Origin: Kordia aestuariivivens
Lineage (GTDB): Bacteria > Bacteroidota > Bacteroidia > Flavobacteriales > Flavobacteriaceae
Length of the DNA: 64,000 nt
Assembly (NCBI RefSeq): GCF_014397005.1
Contig: NZ_JACGWS010000006.1
Span: 1-64,000 of the forward strand
Direction: 5' to 3'
Both the position numbers and the translations under genes were made by a program. Positions 25,248 through 33,704 of this stretch are shown here, piece by piece. Each line of letters opens with the position of its first letter. Positions within the stretch are counted from its first letter, which is position 1. The notes under the pieces were generated by a model, which saw only the letters and a list, made by a program, of their open reading frames with translations, was not told the origin of the DNA and made no database searches.

Positions 25248-25309
25248 CTTATTGAATTCACAACAAAATATGCATTTTACTGTCGATTATTCAATATTAT
25301 TTCAATTTC

Positions 25310-25558
25310 TAATTAACGTGAGTTCGATGTAAGAAATCGTCACTATAAGCCCGAAATATAATAAAATCAACACTTTGTCACTTCGAGCGCAGTCGAGAAG
25401 CTAAAGAACACGACTGTTTTTATTGAATCTCGATAGCTACGCTAGGTATTGAAATCAAAATATATTTTAATTTCAATAATGCTCGATTTGACATTTGTCT
25501 TAAAATACTGAAAAAACAAAATATTGAAAGTAACGTTATATCGAACTCACGTTAATTA
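25310..25558. mobile_element. MITE-like element with 19-bp perfect terminal inverted repeats
   Basis: TAATTAACGTGAGTTCGAT at 25310-25328 is the exact reverse complement of 25540-25558. The 249-bp interior has no open frame of note, is AT-rich, and carries one copy of the TCGAGCGCAGTCGAG dispersed palindrome (25377-25400). Size and perfect ends fit a non-autonomous transposable element. It lies exactly between the two RNA copies. No target-site duplication is obvious because the ends themselves are TTAATTA-like. Confidence 0.55.
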
Positions 25559-25570
25559 AAAAAGGTCATA

Positions 25571-25773
25571 AAAAAAGCCCGATCATAGGATCGAGCTTCT
25601 TTTTATTTATTAACCAACCAAAACTTTAAATTATGAAAATTTCTCTTCTTAAAGTCGCAAGAGGAAACCACTCTCTCTTGCACTGCAAATATAGGACGAG
25701 AATTATACTATGCAAGCATAGTATTTAACTTTAACACAATTTTTATATTCACAACTGTACTTCATCGTTGTTT
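25571..25773 (-). ncRNA. Putative structured small RNA, copy 2
   Basis: Paralogue of copy 1. The hairpin at 25657-25681 reads GCAAGAG/CTCTTGC where copy 1 has GCAAAAG/CTTTTGC, a compensatory base-pair change, and both loops are 11 bases. The terminator stem AAGCTCGATC-CTAT-GATCGGGCTT (25575-25598) again has a G-U pair that only works on the minus strand and is followed by U6-7. The inner stem GAGA/TTTC at about 25634-25645 is likewise G-U-compatible only on the minus strand. The palindrome is extended here to ACTATGCAAGCATAGT (25707-25722). It lies just downstream (minus strand) of the tryptophan dioxygenase gene, so a processed 3' UTR is an alternative. Confidence 0.5.
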
Positions 25774-25852
25774 ATTGATGGATTCTCAATGATATTTCAG
25801 TTTCTTTGATGAATACTCAGTAATTTGACACTTTTGACTTTTAAGATTTTGG

Positions 25853-26797
25853 TTATTTTAGTGTTTTATAGCCTTCTAAATTGGTAATTCCCCAGTTTTT
25901 TACTTCTTCTTCACTCCATAATTCAGGAAAAAAGATTCGTTTTTGATATTTTGGGTGCATATATTTCTGCCAATCGCTTCCGCCTGTCGCTTCTGAATTA
26001 CCTTTTTCAGAATTTATATATTTTCCTGCGGCATGATAATGATGCATTACCCAACTGATGTTTACTGTATGATCGTAATGACGCATTGCATTGATTAAAC
26101 TTTGATCGTTTTGATAATTTCTAGGCAATTGCTTGAATTTCGTCCAAAGATTGATAGTATTATATTCTTTCATGCAATTGATGAGTTCCTTTTTATACTT
26201 TTCATCAAAGTTGACCATCAATTTACTACGCTTGCCTGTTTTGTGATCGTTTCCTGCTACTTGCCAATACATATTGTTATACGCATGTATATATGGCGTT
26301 TCGCGATCAATGGTGGTTCTAAATCTGTAATCTATTAGATTGATTAATTCCGTAGAAGCGATTTCAATTTTACGGTATTGTACCGATTGAAAACCACTTG
26401 CAGGCGTTAAAGTATCGCGGAATTTCATGTATTGCTCTACTTCCATTCCATCGCCCATAATGTCGAAAGAGTTCGATAACATATCAAAGTATCTACTGAT
26501 TCGCATTAAATGCATGACGAATTTTTCGGGCTCAATGTTTTCGACATGCGCAATTTGTTGCATTTCCCAAAGAATCATCTTAAAGACCAATTCATTGATT
26601 TGATGATACATAATAAAAACCATTTCATCAGGCAATTGCGTACGTTGTGTTTGTAATCCTAAAAGCGCATCCAGTTGAATGAAATCCCAATATTTCATAG
26701 GTTCAGCGTGTAGTAATCCTGAAAGATGCACATCGGGATCTTGTCCCATGTCCAAATATTTTTTATCAATGGCTGCTAGTAATTCTTCTCTAGTCAT
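25853..26797 (-). CDS. Tryptophan 2,3-dioxygenase family protein (copy 2)
   Basis: 314 residues with the family marks MYHQINELVFK, SGFQSVQYRKIE, SWVMHHYHAAGKY and ATGGSDW. It is clearly related to the gene at 19063 but distinct throughout. Located 122 bp downstream of hpd and followed on the same strand by hmgA's neighbours in reverse order (hmgA, hpd, TDO are transcribed in that direction), so it belongs with aromatic amino-acid degradation. This copy is the better candidate for genuine catabolic TDO, making N-formylkynurenine from tryptophan. A paired inverted repeat lies between it and hpd, so co-transcription is uncertain. Confidence 0.85.
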   Translation of the reverse strand: MTREELLAAIDKKYLDMGQDPDVHLSGLLHAEPMKYWDFIQLDALLGLQTQRTQLPDEMVFIMYHQINELVFKMILWEMQQIAHVENIEPEKFVMHLMRISRYFDMLSNSFDIMGDGMEVEQYMKFRDTLTPASGFQSVQYRKIEIASTELINLIDYRFRTTIDRETPYIHAYNNMYWQVAGNDHKTGKRSKLMVNFDEKYKKELINCMKEYNTINLWTKFKQLPRNYQNDQSLINAMRHYDHTVNISWVMHHYHAAGKYINSEKGNSEATGGSDWQKYMHPKYQKRIFFPELWSEEEVKNWGITNLEGYKTLK

Positions 26798-26839
26798 CTT
26801 GTGTTTTTTAGGGAAAGAAAGGTGTTAGGTATATAAATT

Positions 26840-26910
26840 GTCAGTTCGAGCGCAGTCGAGAACTAAAAACCATTTCGTTTTATATGCATTTCGACTGCGC
26901 TCAATGTGAC
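26840..26910. repeat. Paired REP-like inverted repeat
   Basis: GTCAGTTCGAGCGCAGTCGA at 26840-26859 and TCGACTGCGCTCAATGTGAC at 26891-26910 can pair into a long hairpin. The TCGACTGCGCTC core recurs at 25377-25400 and 35698-35720. Typical dispersed intergenic palindrome; may also act as a terminator between hpd and the TDO gene. Confidence 0.6.
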
Positions 26911-26919
26911 AAAAGTTTA

Positions 26920-28083
26920 TTATAAAGTTCCACGCGCTTCTTGTTCTCTTTCAATTGCTTCAAATAATGCCTTGAAGTTTCCGACTCCGAATGATTGTGC
27001 GCCTTTACGTTGAATAACTTCAAAGAACATCGTTGGTCTGTCTACAATTGTTTTGGTGAAGATTTGCAACAAATATCCTTCTTCATCACGGTCAATTAAG
27101 ATTCCGTGCTTTCTGAGTTCTTCTACATCTTCATCAATATCACCAACTCTTTCTAATAAATCATCATAATACGTTTCTGGAACATATAAGAATTCCACAC
27201 CTCTTTCGCGCATTTGCGAAACCGTTTCAATGATATTATCTGTAGCAACCGCAATATGTTGTACGCCCGCACCATTATAAAAGTCTAAGTATTCTTCTAT
27301 TTGAGATTTCTTTTTTCCTTCTGCTGGTTCGTTGATTGGAAATTTGATTCTACCATTTCCATTACTCATTACTTTACTCATTAATGCGGTAAATTCGGTA
27401 GAAATATCATCATCCGTAAACGAAATAATTTGCGCAAAGCCCATTACTTTCGCATAGAATTCACACCATTCTTTCATTTTTCCCCAACCTACATTTCCAA
27501 CCATGTGATCGATGAATTTTAATCCAACATCTTTAGGATTGTAGTGTGACTCCCATTTTTTGTAGCCTGGCAAGAAGATTCCGTTGTAGTTTTTACGCTC
27601 TACAAAAATGTGAACCGTTTCTCCGTAGGTATAGATTCCTGAACGTATTACATATCCGTTTTCATCTTCTTCTTTGGTAGGTTTCATGTATGATTTTGCG
27701 CCTCTTTTGGTCGTTTCTTCATACGCTTTGGTTGCGTCGTCTACCCAAAGTGCAACAACTTTTACGCCATCACCATGTAAATCAATGTGTTCGTTGATTT
27801 CGCCACCTTTTCCAAGTGGTGTTGTTAACACCAATCGAATTTTATCTTGTTTTAATACATACGAAACTCTGTCTTTTACGCCAGTTTCTAATCCTGCATA
27901 CGCTTCTGATTGAAAGCCGAACGCCGTTTTGTAGAAATGTGCGGATTGCTTTGCGTTTCCAACATATAATTCTACATAATCTGTTCCTAGTAATGGTAGA
28001 AAGTCTTGTGCGTCTTCAAATAATTTTTTGAGTCCGTATTCTGTATTTTGTAAATCTTTTAAGTTTTTTATTTCTGCTGCCAT
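26920..28083 (-). CDS. hppD: 4-Hydroxyphenylpyruvate dioxygenase
   Basis: 387 residues with two VOC (glyoxalase-type) domains. The Fe(II) ligands are visible as His193 (IDHMVGN), His276 (GVQHIAV) and Glu355 (TMFFEVIQR). It converts 4-hydroxyphenylpyruvate to homogentisate in tyrosine and phenylalanine degradation. It follows hmgA by 113 bp on the same strand, giving two consecutive steps of the pathway. Length and the C-terminal FGVGNFKALFEAIE helix that gates the active site are family-typical. Confidence 0.96.
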   Translation of the reverse strand: MAAEIKNLKDLQNTEYGLKKLFEDAQDFLPLLGTDYVELYVGNAKQSAHFYKTAFGFQSEAYAGLETGVKDRVSYVLKQDKIRLVLTTPLGKGGEINEHIDLHGDGVKVVALWVDDATKAYEETTKRGAKSYMKPTKEEDENGYVIRSGIYTYGETVHIFVERKNYNGIFLPGYKKWESHYNPKDVGLKFIDHMVGNVGWGKMKEWCEFYAKVMGFAQIISFTDDDISTEFTALMSKVMSNGNGRIKFPINEPAEGKKKSQIEEYLDFYNGAGVQHIAVATDNIIETVSQMRERGVEFLYVPETYYDDLLERVGDIDEDVEELRKHGILIDRDEEGYLLQIFTKTIVDRPTMFFEVIQRKGAQSFGVGNFKALFEAIEREQEARGTL

Positions 28084-28196
28084 CTTTTTAATTTTTTAAA
28101 GCATTTGCAATTCGTTTTTTTGTTCATTGTGATAAATAGTTCTTGATATTTACCACATTGCTCGAATATGCGCTGCAATTTTAGTTTTGTGTGTCA

Positions 28197-29366
28197 TCAG
28201 TGTTTCCCGTTTTCTAACCAAGATTTGTAATAATCTTCATCTGCAATTTTCATCGCTTCTTCGGTTACTTGCAATGGCTTGAACGTGTCAACCATCACAG
28301 CCAATTCTTCCGTTTCCATTTTCCCAATGCTTCTTTCTGCTGCTCCTGGGTGCGGTCCGTGTGGAATTCCTGCTGGATGCAACGAAATGTGCCCTGCATC
28401 AATATCGTTTCTACTCATAAAATCGCCATCTACATAGTATAAAACCTCATCACTGTCAATATTACTGTGATTGTACGGTGCTGGAATACTTTGCGGATGA
28501 TAATCATACAATCGTGGTACAAATGAGCAAATCACAAACGCGTCCGTTTCAAAGGTTTGATGTACTGGTGGCGGTTGATGAATTCGTCCTGTAATTGGTT
28601 CAAAATCGTGAATTGAAAACGCATACGGATAGTTATATCCATCATATCCAATGACATCAAAAGGATGTGTTGCGTACACCATTTCAAAAATATCGCCTTG
28701 TTTTTTTACTTTGATAAGAAATTCGCCTTCTTCATTATTGGTTTCTAGCTCGTACGGTCTTCTAATATCGCGTTCGCAAAATGGCGAATGTTCTAAGAGT
28801 TGTCCAAACCAGTTTCTATAACGTTTTGGTGTGTATATTGGTCGATACGATTCTACAATGAACAATCGGTTATCATCTGTATCAAAGTCTATTTTATAGA
28901 TAATTCCGCGTGGAACTAATAGGTAATCTCCATATTTGAAATCAAGATTTCCGAGCATGGTGCGCAGTTTCCCTGTTCCTTTATGAATAAAGATCAGTTC
29001 GTCTGCATCTGTATTTTTATAGAAATAGTCACGTGTAGATGTTGTTGGTGCCGCAAGAATAATGTTGCAATCACTGTTAGTCAACATTATTTTTCTACTT
29101 TCTAAATAATCTTCTACTTGTGGCACTTGAAATCCGCGCAAGCGATACGATTGTATGTTGTTTGCTTTCGCGATTTTTGGTGCAACGCTGTATTGTTTGC
29201 GTATTTCTTTGACTTGTGTGGGTCTGTGTTCGTGGTAACTGTTGGTGGACATTCCGTCGAAACCTATGGTTCCAAAAAGTTGTTCATAGTATAAATCACC
29301 ATTTGGCTTTCTAAATATGGTGTGTCGCTTTGGTGGAATGTTTCCTAATTTGTGGTAAAAAGGCAT
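28197..29366 (-). CDS. hmgA: Homogentisate 1,2-dioxygenase
   Basis: 389 residues; cupin-type ring-cleaving enzyme that opens homogentisate to maleylacetoacetate. Likely iron ligands are His300 (YNHSN), Glu307 (SDEVLYY) and His336 (IPHGPHPG). The QPPPVHQTFE region is conserved. It is shorter than the roughly 440-residue animal and fungal enzymes, as in other Bacteroidota forms. It is the first gene of the hmgA-hppD-TDO set. The following pathway genes (maleylacetoacetate isomerase, fumarylacetoacetase) are not in this window. Confidence 0.93.
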   Translation of the reverse strand: MPFYHKLGNIPPKRHTIFRKPNGDLYYEQLFGTIGFDGMSTNSYHEHRPTQVKEIRKQYSVAPKIAKANNIQSYRLRGFQVPQVEDYLESRKIMLTNSDCNIILAAPTTSTRDYFYKNTDADELIFIHKGTGKLRTMLGNLDFKYGDYLLVPRGIIYKIDFDTDDNRLFIVESYRPIYTPKRYRNWFGQLLEHSPFCERDIRRPYELETNNEEGEFLIKVKKQGDIFEMVYATHPFDVIGYDGYNYPYAFSIHDFEPITGRIHQPPPVHQTFETDAFVICSFVPRLYDYHPQSIPAPYNHSNIDSDEVLYYVDGDFMSRNDIDAGHISLHPAGIPHGPHPGAAERSIGKMETEELAVMVDTFKPLQVTEEAMKIADEDYYKSWLENGKH

Positions 29367-29604
29367 GATTTAATGAATTTAAGTGATTAAAAAAGTTTTA
29401 AACGATTCAAAAAATGCACTTTCTTATTCAGGATTTCTTTTGATAAGATAGTGTAAATGTGCCAATAAGTCGTTCCAAAATGGTTTCATTTACCGTTTAG
29501 TGTTTTGATTTTCAGAAAGATGATTTTTTCATCACTACACAAATATCGGAATTATTTATAGATTTTATACACTTCTAAGATGTGAAATGTTTGCGTTGAA
29601 GTAA

Positions 29605-31830
29605 TTAAAACCAAAACCCAATACTAAAATACAATTGATCTTTCTCAACATCAGGTGTCCAAGCGTATTTTACTTGCAAAGGACCAAAGAAGGTTTCCAT
29701 TCCGTAACCAATAGCATAACCATTAAAATCGGGTTTTGTGAACCATTCGCCACTGTCAAATATATTTTCGCCCGCATTGGCATAGTTTGCTGTAAAGTTG
29801 AAGTGATGTTTGGTAGAAAAATTATAATCGAGCGTAATGCTTCCTTTTACAAAACTATCACCTGCAAAACTTAGAAAGTCGTATCCTAAAAATGAAATAT
29901 AGTTGTTGATAAAGTTGTTTCCAAATCCACCCAATACAAAGTCTAACGAGCTTACGGATGAATCTCCAAGATTGAAACCACCTTCCGAAGAAAGATTGAG
30001 TGATATGTTACTGAATAAAGGTGTTGCATAACCAATTTTTGCGCTGGCGATTGAAAAAGGCTCAAAGTTTTTGTTATAGTCAGATGAATACAGATACCAA
30101 TTGAAATTCCCTGAAAAGAAGATTCCTTTTGATGGAAAGTATTTGTTATTGTAGGTATCGAGTCGTAAGAAACCAAAAGAACTCACAAAGTCACTTTTTT
30201 CAAAAATAGTTTCATTTTCATTACTTGGCACAATCGTTTCCGAAGTAATTTTTAAGCGTTTGTGTTCGGCACCAATTCCAAATACAAATTCTTCTCTAAC
30301 AACCGTTTGCGCGTATAATTGATTGGTGAAATCAGAAACTTTTACATCAATTCTGTTTATCGCAGGGTTTGAATTGTCTTCACGAATTAAATCATAATTA
30401 ATCCCTCTTTCAAATGCATTGAATCTAGATTTTAATCCAAGACTCCAATAGTATCCTTTGTCTATGTAGTATTCAAAGTTATACCGAATGTTGTCTCCAA
30501 TGATAAAATCAAGCGAAGCAACATCATTGTTAAAGAGTATTTTTTTCTTGGTAACATTGATAAGTCCTGCTGTTTTGTAGACATCATCATAATGTGCTGC
30601 CAATCGTAAAAATGTAGTGTTTGGCGCTTCTTTTAGATTGAGAATAATGTCTTCCGTTCCATCTTCATTTTTCCATGTTTTGTACCGAATTCCTGTAAAG
30701 TTTCCTGTTGCCGCTAGATTCCCTATTCCTTCTGTAAATTTTCTAAACGATATTTTAGTGGGCGTTTTGAATCGTAATTTTCCGCGCACATACGAACGTG
30801 TATATTTGTCATTTCCACGCAAGTGAATGTAATTAATTGCTAAAGAATCTTTTGTTTTTACAGGTTTAAGATTCGATTTTTGGTATTGTTGCGCTGCAAC
30901 TGCTTTTAAGGCTTCTAGTTGATTTTTTCCTGCGACTTCTCCACGTTTGATGAGTTCTTTTCCTTTATCAAAAGAAATAACTGAAAAGCCTATAATGTCT
31001 GGACGAATGTAAACATCCGTTTGTTTCTTTTTCTTTTTCATGTCATTGATGGTGCGGAAATTGTTGATTTGCGATAGAATTCCCATCGCAGATTTTAGTT
31101 TGTCTCTGTCAGCCAAATCATCTTGCACATCAACACCAATGATAATGTCTACATTTTTTGCTTTGATTTCGTCAATAGGATAGTTGTTCGTTACGCCACC
31201 GTCAATAAGTAACCGTTTGCCAATTTCGACAGGTTCAAACAGTGATGGAAACGCACCACTTGCCGTAATTGCATCTGGCAAATAGCCTTTGTCCAAAATA
31301 ACTTGTTCTCCTTTTTCTATATCCGAAGCAATACAAAGAAAAGGAATTGGAAGTTTACTAAAATCATCTATATGATCTACATGAAGCAATAATTGCGCGA
31401 GCAAATTGTATACATTTTGCCCTTTTGAAATAGAAGTCGGAAAGGTTACTTTGAAACTATCAAACGGTAAGCTAATCGCGTAGCGTTCCGAATCTTCTTT
31501 TTCGTAAAACGTTTTTGCAGATCGTGGTAATTCATCTTGAATTAGTATTTCCAAATCTGTTTTTTTAAAAATAGAATCTATTTGTTTTCCTGAGTAACCT
31601 GATGCGTACAGCGAACCAATGATTGCGCCCATACTTGTGCCGCCAATGTAATCAACCCGAATTCCTAAGCTATCAATGATTTTCAAGGTTCCGATATGCG
31701 CTAATCCTTTTGCGCCACCACCACTTAAGACCAAACCTACTTTAAGGTCTTGTCCTGTTTTGGGTTCTTCTTGCGCTGTGGCAAAAGAAAAACTTAATAG
31801 CGTGATGCAGATGAGAATCCACTTGTTCAT
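29605..31830 (-). CDS. Patatin-like phospholipase fused to Omp85-type barrel
   Basis: 741 residues: signal peptide 1-19, patatin domain about 30-310, a POTRA-like region about 325-400 (IHLRGNDKYTRSYVRGKL), and a C-terminal BamA/Omp85-like barrel ending LYFSIGFWF. The oxyanion motif SGGGAKG, nucleophile Ser66 (GGTSMG) and Asp210 (DGG) are intact, so the esterase/phospholipase A dyad is present. This layout is that of type Vd (PlpD-like) autotransporters, which place the lipase at the cell surface or release it. It starts 12 bp after the uvrC stop and is probably co-transcribed with it. Confidence 0.92.
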   Translation of the reverse strand: MNKWILICITLLSFSFATAQEEPKTGQDLKVGLVLSGGGAKGLAHIGTLKIIDSLGIRVDYIGGTSMGAIIGSLYASGYSGKQIDSIFKKTDLEILIQDELPRSAKTFYEKEDSERYAISLPFDSFKVTFPTSISKGQNVYNLLAQLLLHVDHIDDFSKLPIPFLCIASDIEKGEQVILDKGYLPDAITASGAFPSLFEPVEIGKRLLIDGGVTNNYPIDEIKAKNVDIIIGVDVQDDLADRDKLKSAMGILSQINNFRTINDMKKKKKQTDVYIRPDIIGFSVISFDKGKELIKRGEVAGKNQLEALKAVAAQQYQKSNLKPVKTKDSLAINYIHLRGNDKYTRSYVRGKLRFKTPTKISFRKFTEGIGNLAATGNFTGIRYKTWKNEDGTEDIILNLKEAPNTTFLRLAAHYDDVYKTAGLINVTKKKILFNNDVASLDFIIGDNIRYNFEYYIDKGYYWSLGLKSRFNAFERGINYDLIREDNSNPAINRIDVKVSDFTNQLYAQTVVREEFVFGIGAEHKRLKITSETIVPSNENETIFEKSDFVSSFGFLRLDTYNNKYFPSKGIFFSGNFNWYLYSSDYNKNFEPFSIASAKIGYATPLFSNISLNLSSEGGFNLGDSSVSSLDFVLGGFGNNFINNYISFLGYDFLSFAGDSFVKGSITLDYNFSTKHHFNFTANYANAGENIFDSGEWFTKPDFNGYAIGYGMETFFGPLQVKYAWTPDVEKDQLYFSIGFWF

Positions 31831-31842
31831 AGGTATGGTAGC

Positions 31843-33633
31843 TTATTTTTTATGAAAGTTATCGTATATTTTTTTTGCTCTACTGTTTCCAACTACGGTT
31901 GCAACTTCTTCTAGTGATGCTTCTGAAATTCGCTTGACCGATTTGAATTTTTTTAATAATTCTACAATCGTTTTTTCGCCAATTCCTGCAATCGTTTCTA
32001 GTTCTGAGTTTAACGCAGTAGTACTTCTTTTATTTCTATGAAACGTAATTCCAAATCGGTGTGCTTCGTTTCGTAGGTGTTGTATTATTTTGAGTGATTC
32101 ACTTTTTTTGTCTAAATATAACGGAATGGAATCGCCAGGATAATAGATTTCTTCCAAGCGTTTTGCAATTCCGATAATCGCTATTTTTCCACGTAAACCT
32201 AAGGCATCTAAACTTTTTAGTGAAGATGAGAGTTGTCCTTTTCCACCATCAATCACAATTAATTGCGGCAACGGTTGTTCTTCTTCTAGTAATCGTTTGT
32301 ACCGGCGATATACTACTTCTTCCATCGATGCAAAATCATCTGGCCCAACAACGGTTTTGATGTTGAAATGGCGGTATTCTTTTTTGCTTGGTTTTCCGTT
32401 TTTGAAAACGACACAAGCTGCCACAGGATGTGTTCCTTGAATGTTAGAGTTGTCAAAACATTCAATGTGTCTTGGTTCTGACGAGAGACGCAAATCTTTT
32501 TTCATTTGCATCATAATGCGATTCACATGCTTGTCTGGATCGGTTAGTTTTATTTGCTTGAAACGTTCCATTCTGTGATATTTCGCGTTTCGCAGCGACA
32601 GCTCTAATATGTGTTTTTTGTCGCCTAATTTTGGAACTGTTATTTTAAATTTTTCTCCAACTTCTACTTCAAAAGGAACATAGAGTTCTTTGGAATTGGT
32701 TTTGAAACGTTGATGAATTTCCGTGATTGCCAATTCGAGCAATTCTTTGTCTGTTTCGTCTAATTTCTTTTTAATTTCTAGCGTGTGCGATCGTACAATG
32801 GAACCTAAGGATAGTTGCAAGAAGTTGACATACCCGAAACTTTCATCCGATATAATCGAAAACACATCTACATTGCTGATTTTTGGATTGACAATCGTCG
32901 ATTTTGCTTGATAATTTTCTAAGATTTCTACTTTTTCTTTTACTTTTTGTGCATCTTCAAATTCCATCGCTTCCGCATGCGCTTTCATTTGCGTTTTGAA
33001 TTGCAATAAGGAATCTTTAAAATTTCCTTTTAAGATTTCACGAATCGCAGTCGTTTGCTTATCATAGTCACCTATGGTTTGATAGTTTTCACACGGACCT
33101 TTGCAGTTTCCTAAGTGATATTCTAAACAGACTTTGTATTTGCCTGCGTTTATTTTTTCTTGAGATAAATCGTAATTGCACGTTCGCAGCGGATAGAGTC
33201 CTTTGATTAATTCTAATAGTGTACGAACCGTTTTAACACTTGTGTACGGACCAAAATATTCTGAACCATCTTTGATGACTCTGCGGGTTTGAAATACACG
33301 TGGAAAGCGTTCATTTTTAATACAAATCCACGGATACGACTTGTCATCTTTCAATAATACATTGTAGCGTGGTTGGTATTTTTTGATGAGATTATTTTCC
33401 AACAATAACGCATCTGTTTCCGTTGCCACGATAATATGTCGTATGGAAGCAATTTTTTTGACCAACACTTTTGTCTTTCCATACTCATGATTTTTGTTAA
33501 AATACGAAGCCACTCTTTTTTTTAGATTCTTTGCTTTTCCAACATACAGAATTTTCCCGTCTTTATCATAGTATTGATACACGCCAGGATTGGTTGGAAT
33601 CGTTTTGAGTTGTAATTGGAGTTCTTCGGTCAC
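31843..33633 (-). CDS. uvrC: UvrABC system protein C
   Basis: 596 residues: GIY-YIG nuclease domain at the N-terminus (NPGVYQYYDKDGKILYVGKA), UVR/UvrB-binding segment near 200-235, UvrC RNase H-like nuclease domain about 370-530 (IECFDNSNIQGTHPVA, VIDGGKGQL) and a C-terminal helix-hairpin-helix pair (IAGIGEKTIVELLKKF). The four-cysteine stretch near 150-180 (CNYDLS, VCLEYHLGNCKGPC) is present. It makes both incisions in nucleotide excision repair. The gene is 71 bp downstream of the Fic gene and 12 bp upstream of the patatin gene. Confidence 0.97.
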   Translation of the reverse strand: MTEELQLQLKTIPTNPGVYQYYDKDGKILYVGKAKNLKKRVASYFNKNHEYGKTKVLVKKIASIRHIIVATETDALLLENNLIKKYQPRYNVLLKDDKSYPWICIKNERFPRVFQTRRVIKDGSEYFGPYTSVKTVRTLLELIKGLYPLRTCNYDLSQEKINAGKYKVCLEYHLGNCKGPCENYQTIGDYDKQTTAIREILKGNFKDSLLQFKTQMKAHAEAMEFEDAQKVKEKVEILENYQAKSTIVNPKISNVDVFSIISDESFGYVNFLQLSLGSIVRSHTLEIKKKLDETDKELLELAITEIHQRFKTNSKELYVPFEVEVGEKFKITVPKLGDKKHILELSLRNAKYHRMERFKQIKLTDPDKHVNRIMMQMKKDLRLSSEPRHIECFDNSNIQGTHPVAACVVFKNGKPSKKEYRHFNIKTVVGPDDFASMEEVVYRRYKRLLEEEQPLPQLIVIDGGKGQLSSSLKSLDALGLRGKIAIIGIAKRLEEIYYPGDSIPLYLDKKSESLKIIQHLRNEAHRFGITFHRNKRSTTALNSELETIAGIGEKTIVELLKKFKSVKRISEASLEEVATVVGNSRAKKIYDNFHKK

Positions 33634-33704
33634 GTGTTGGGTTTTGGTTTTGGGTTCTAGGTTTAAAAATAGTTTTATAGTTTGTGTTTCGTGTTTTGCT
33701 TTTG

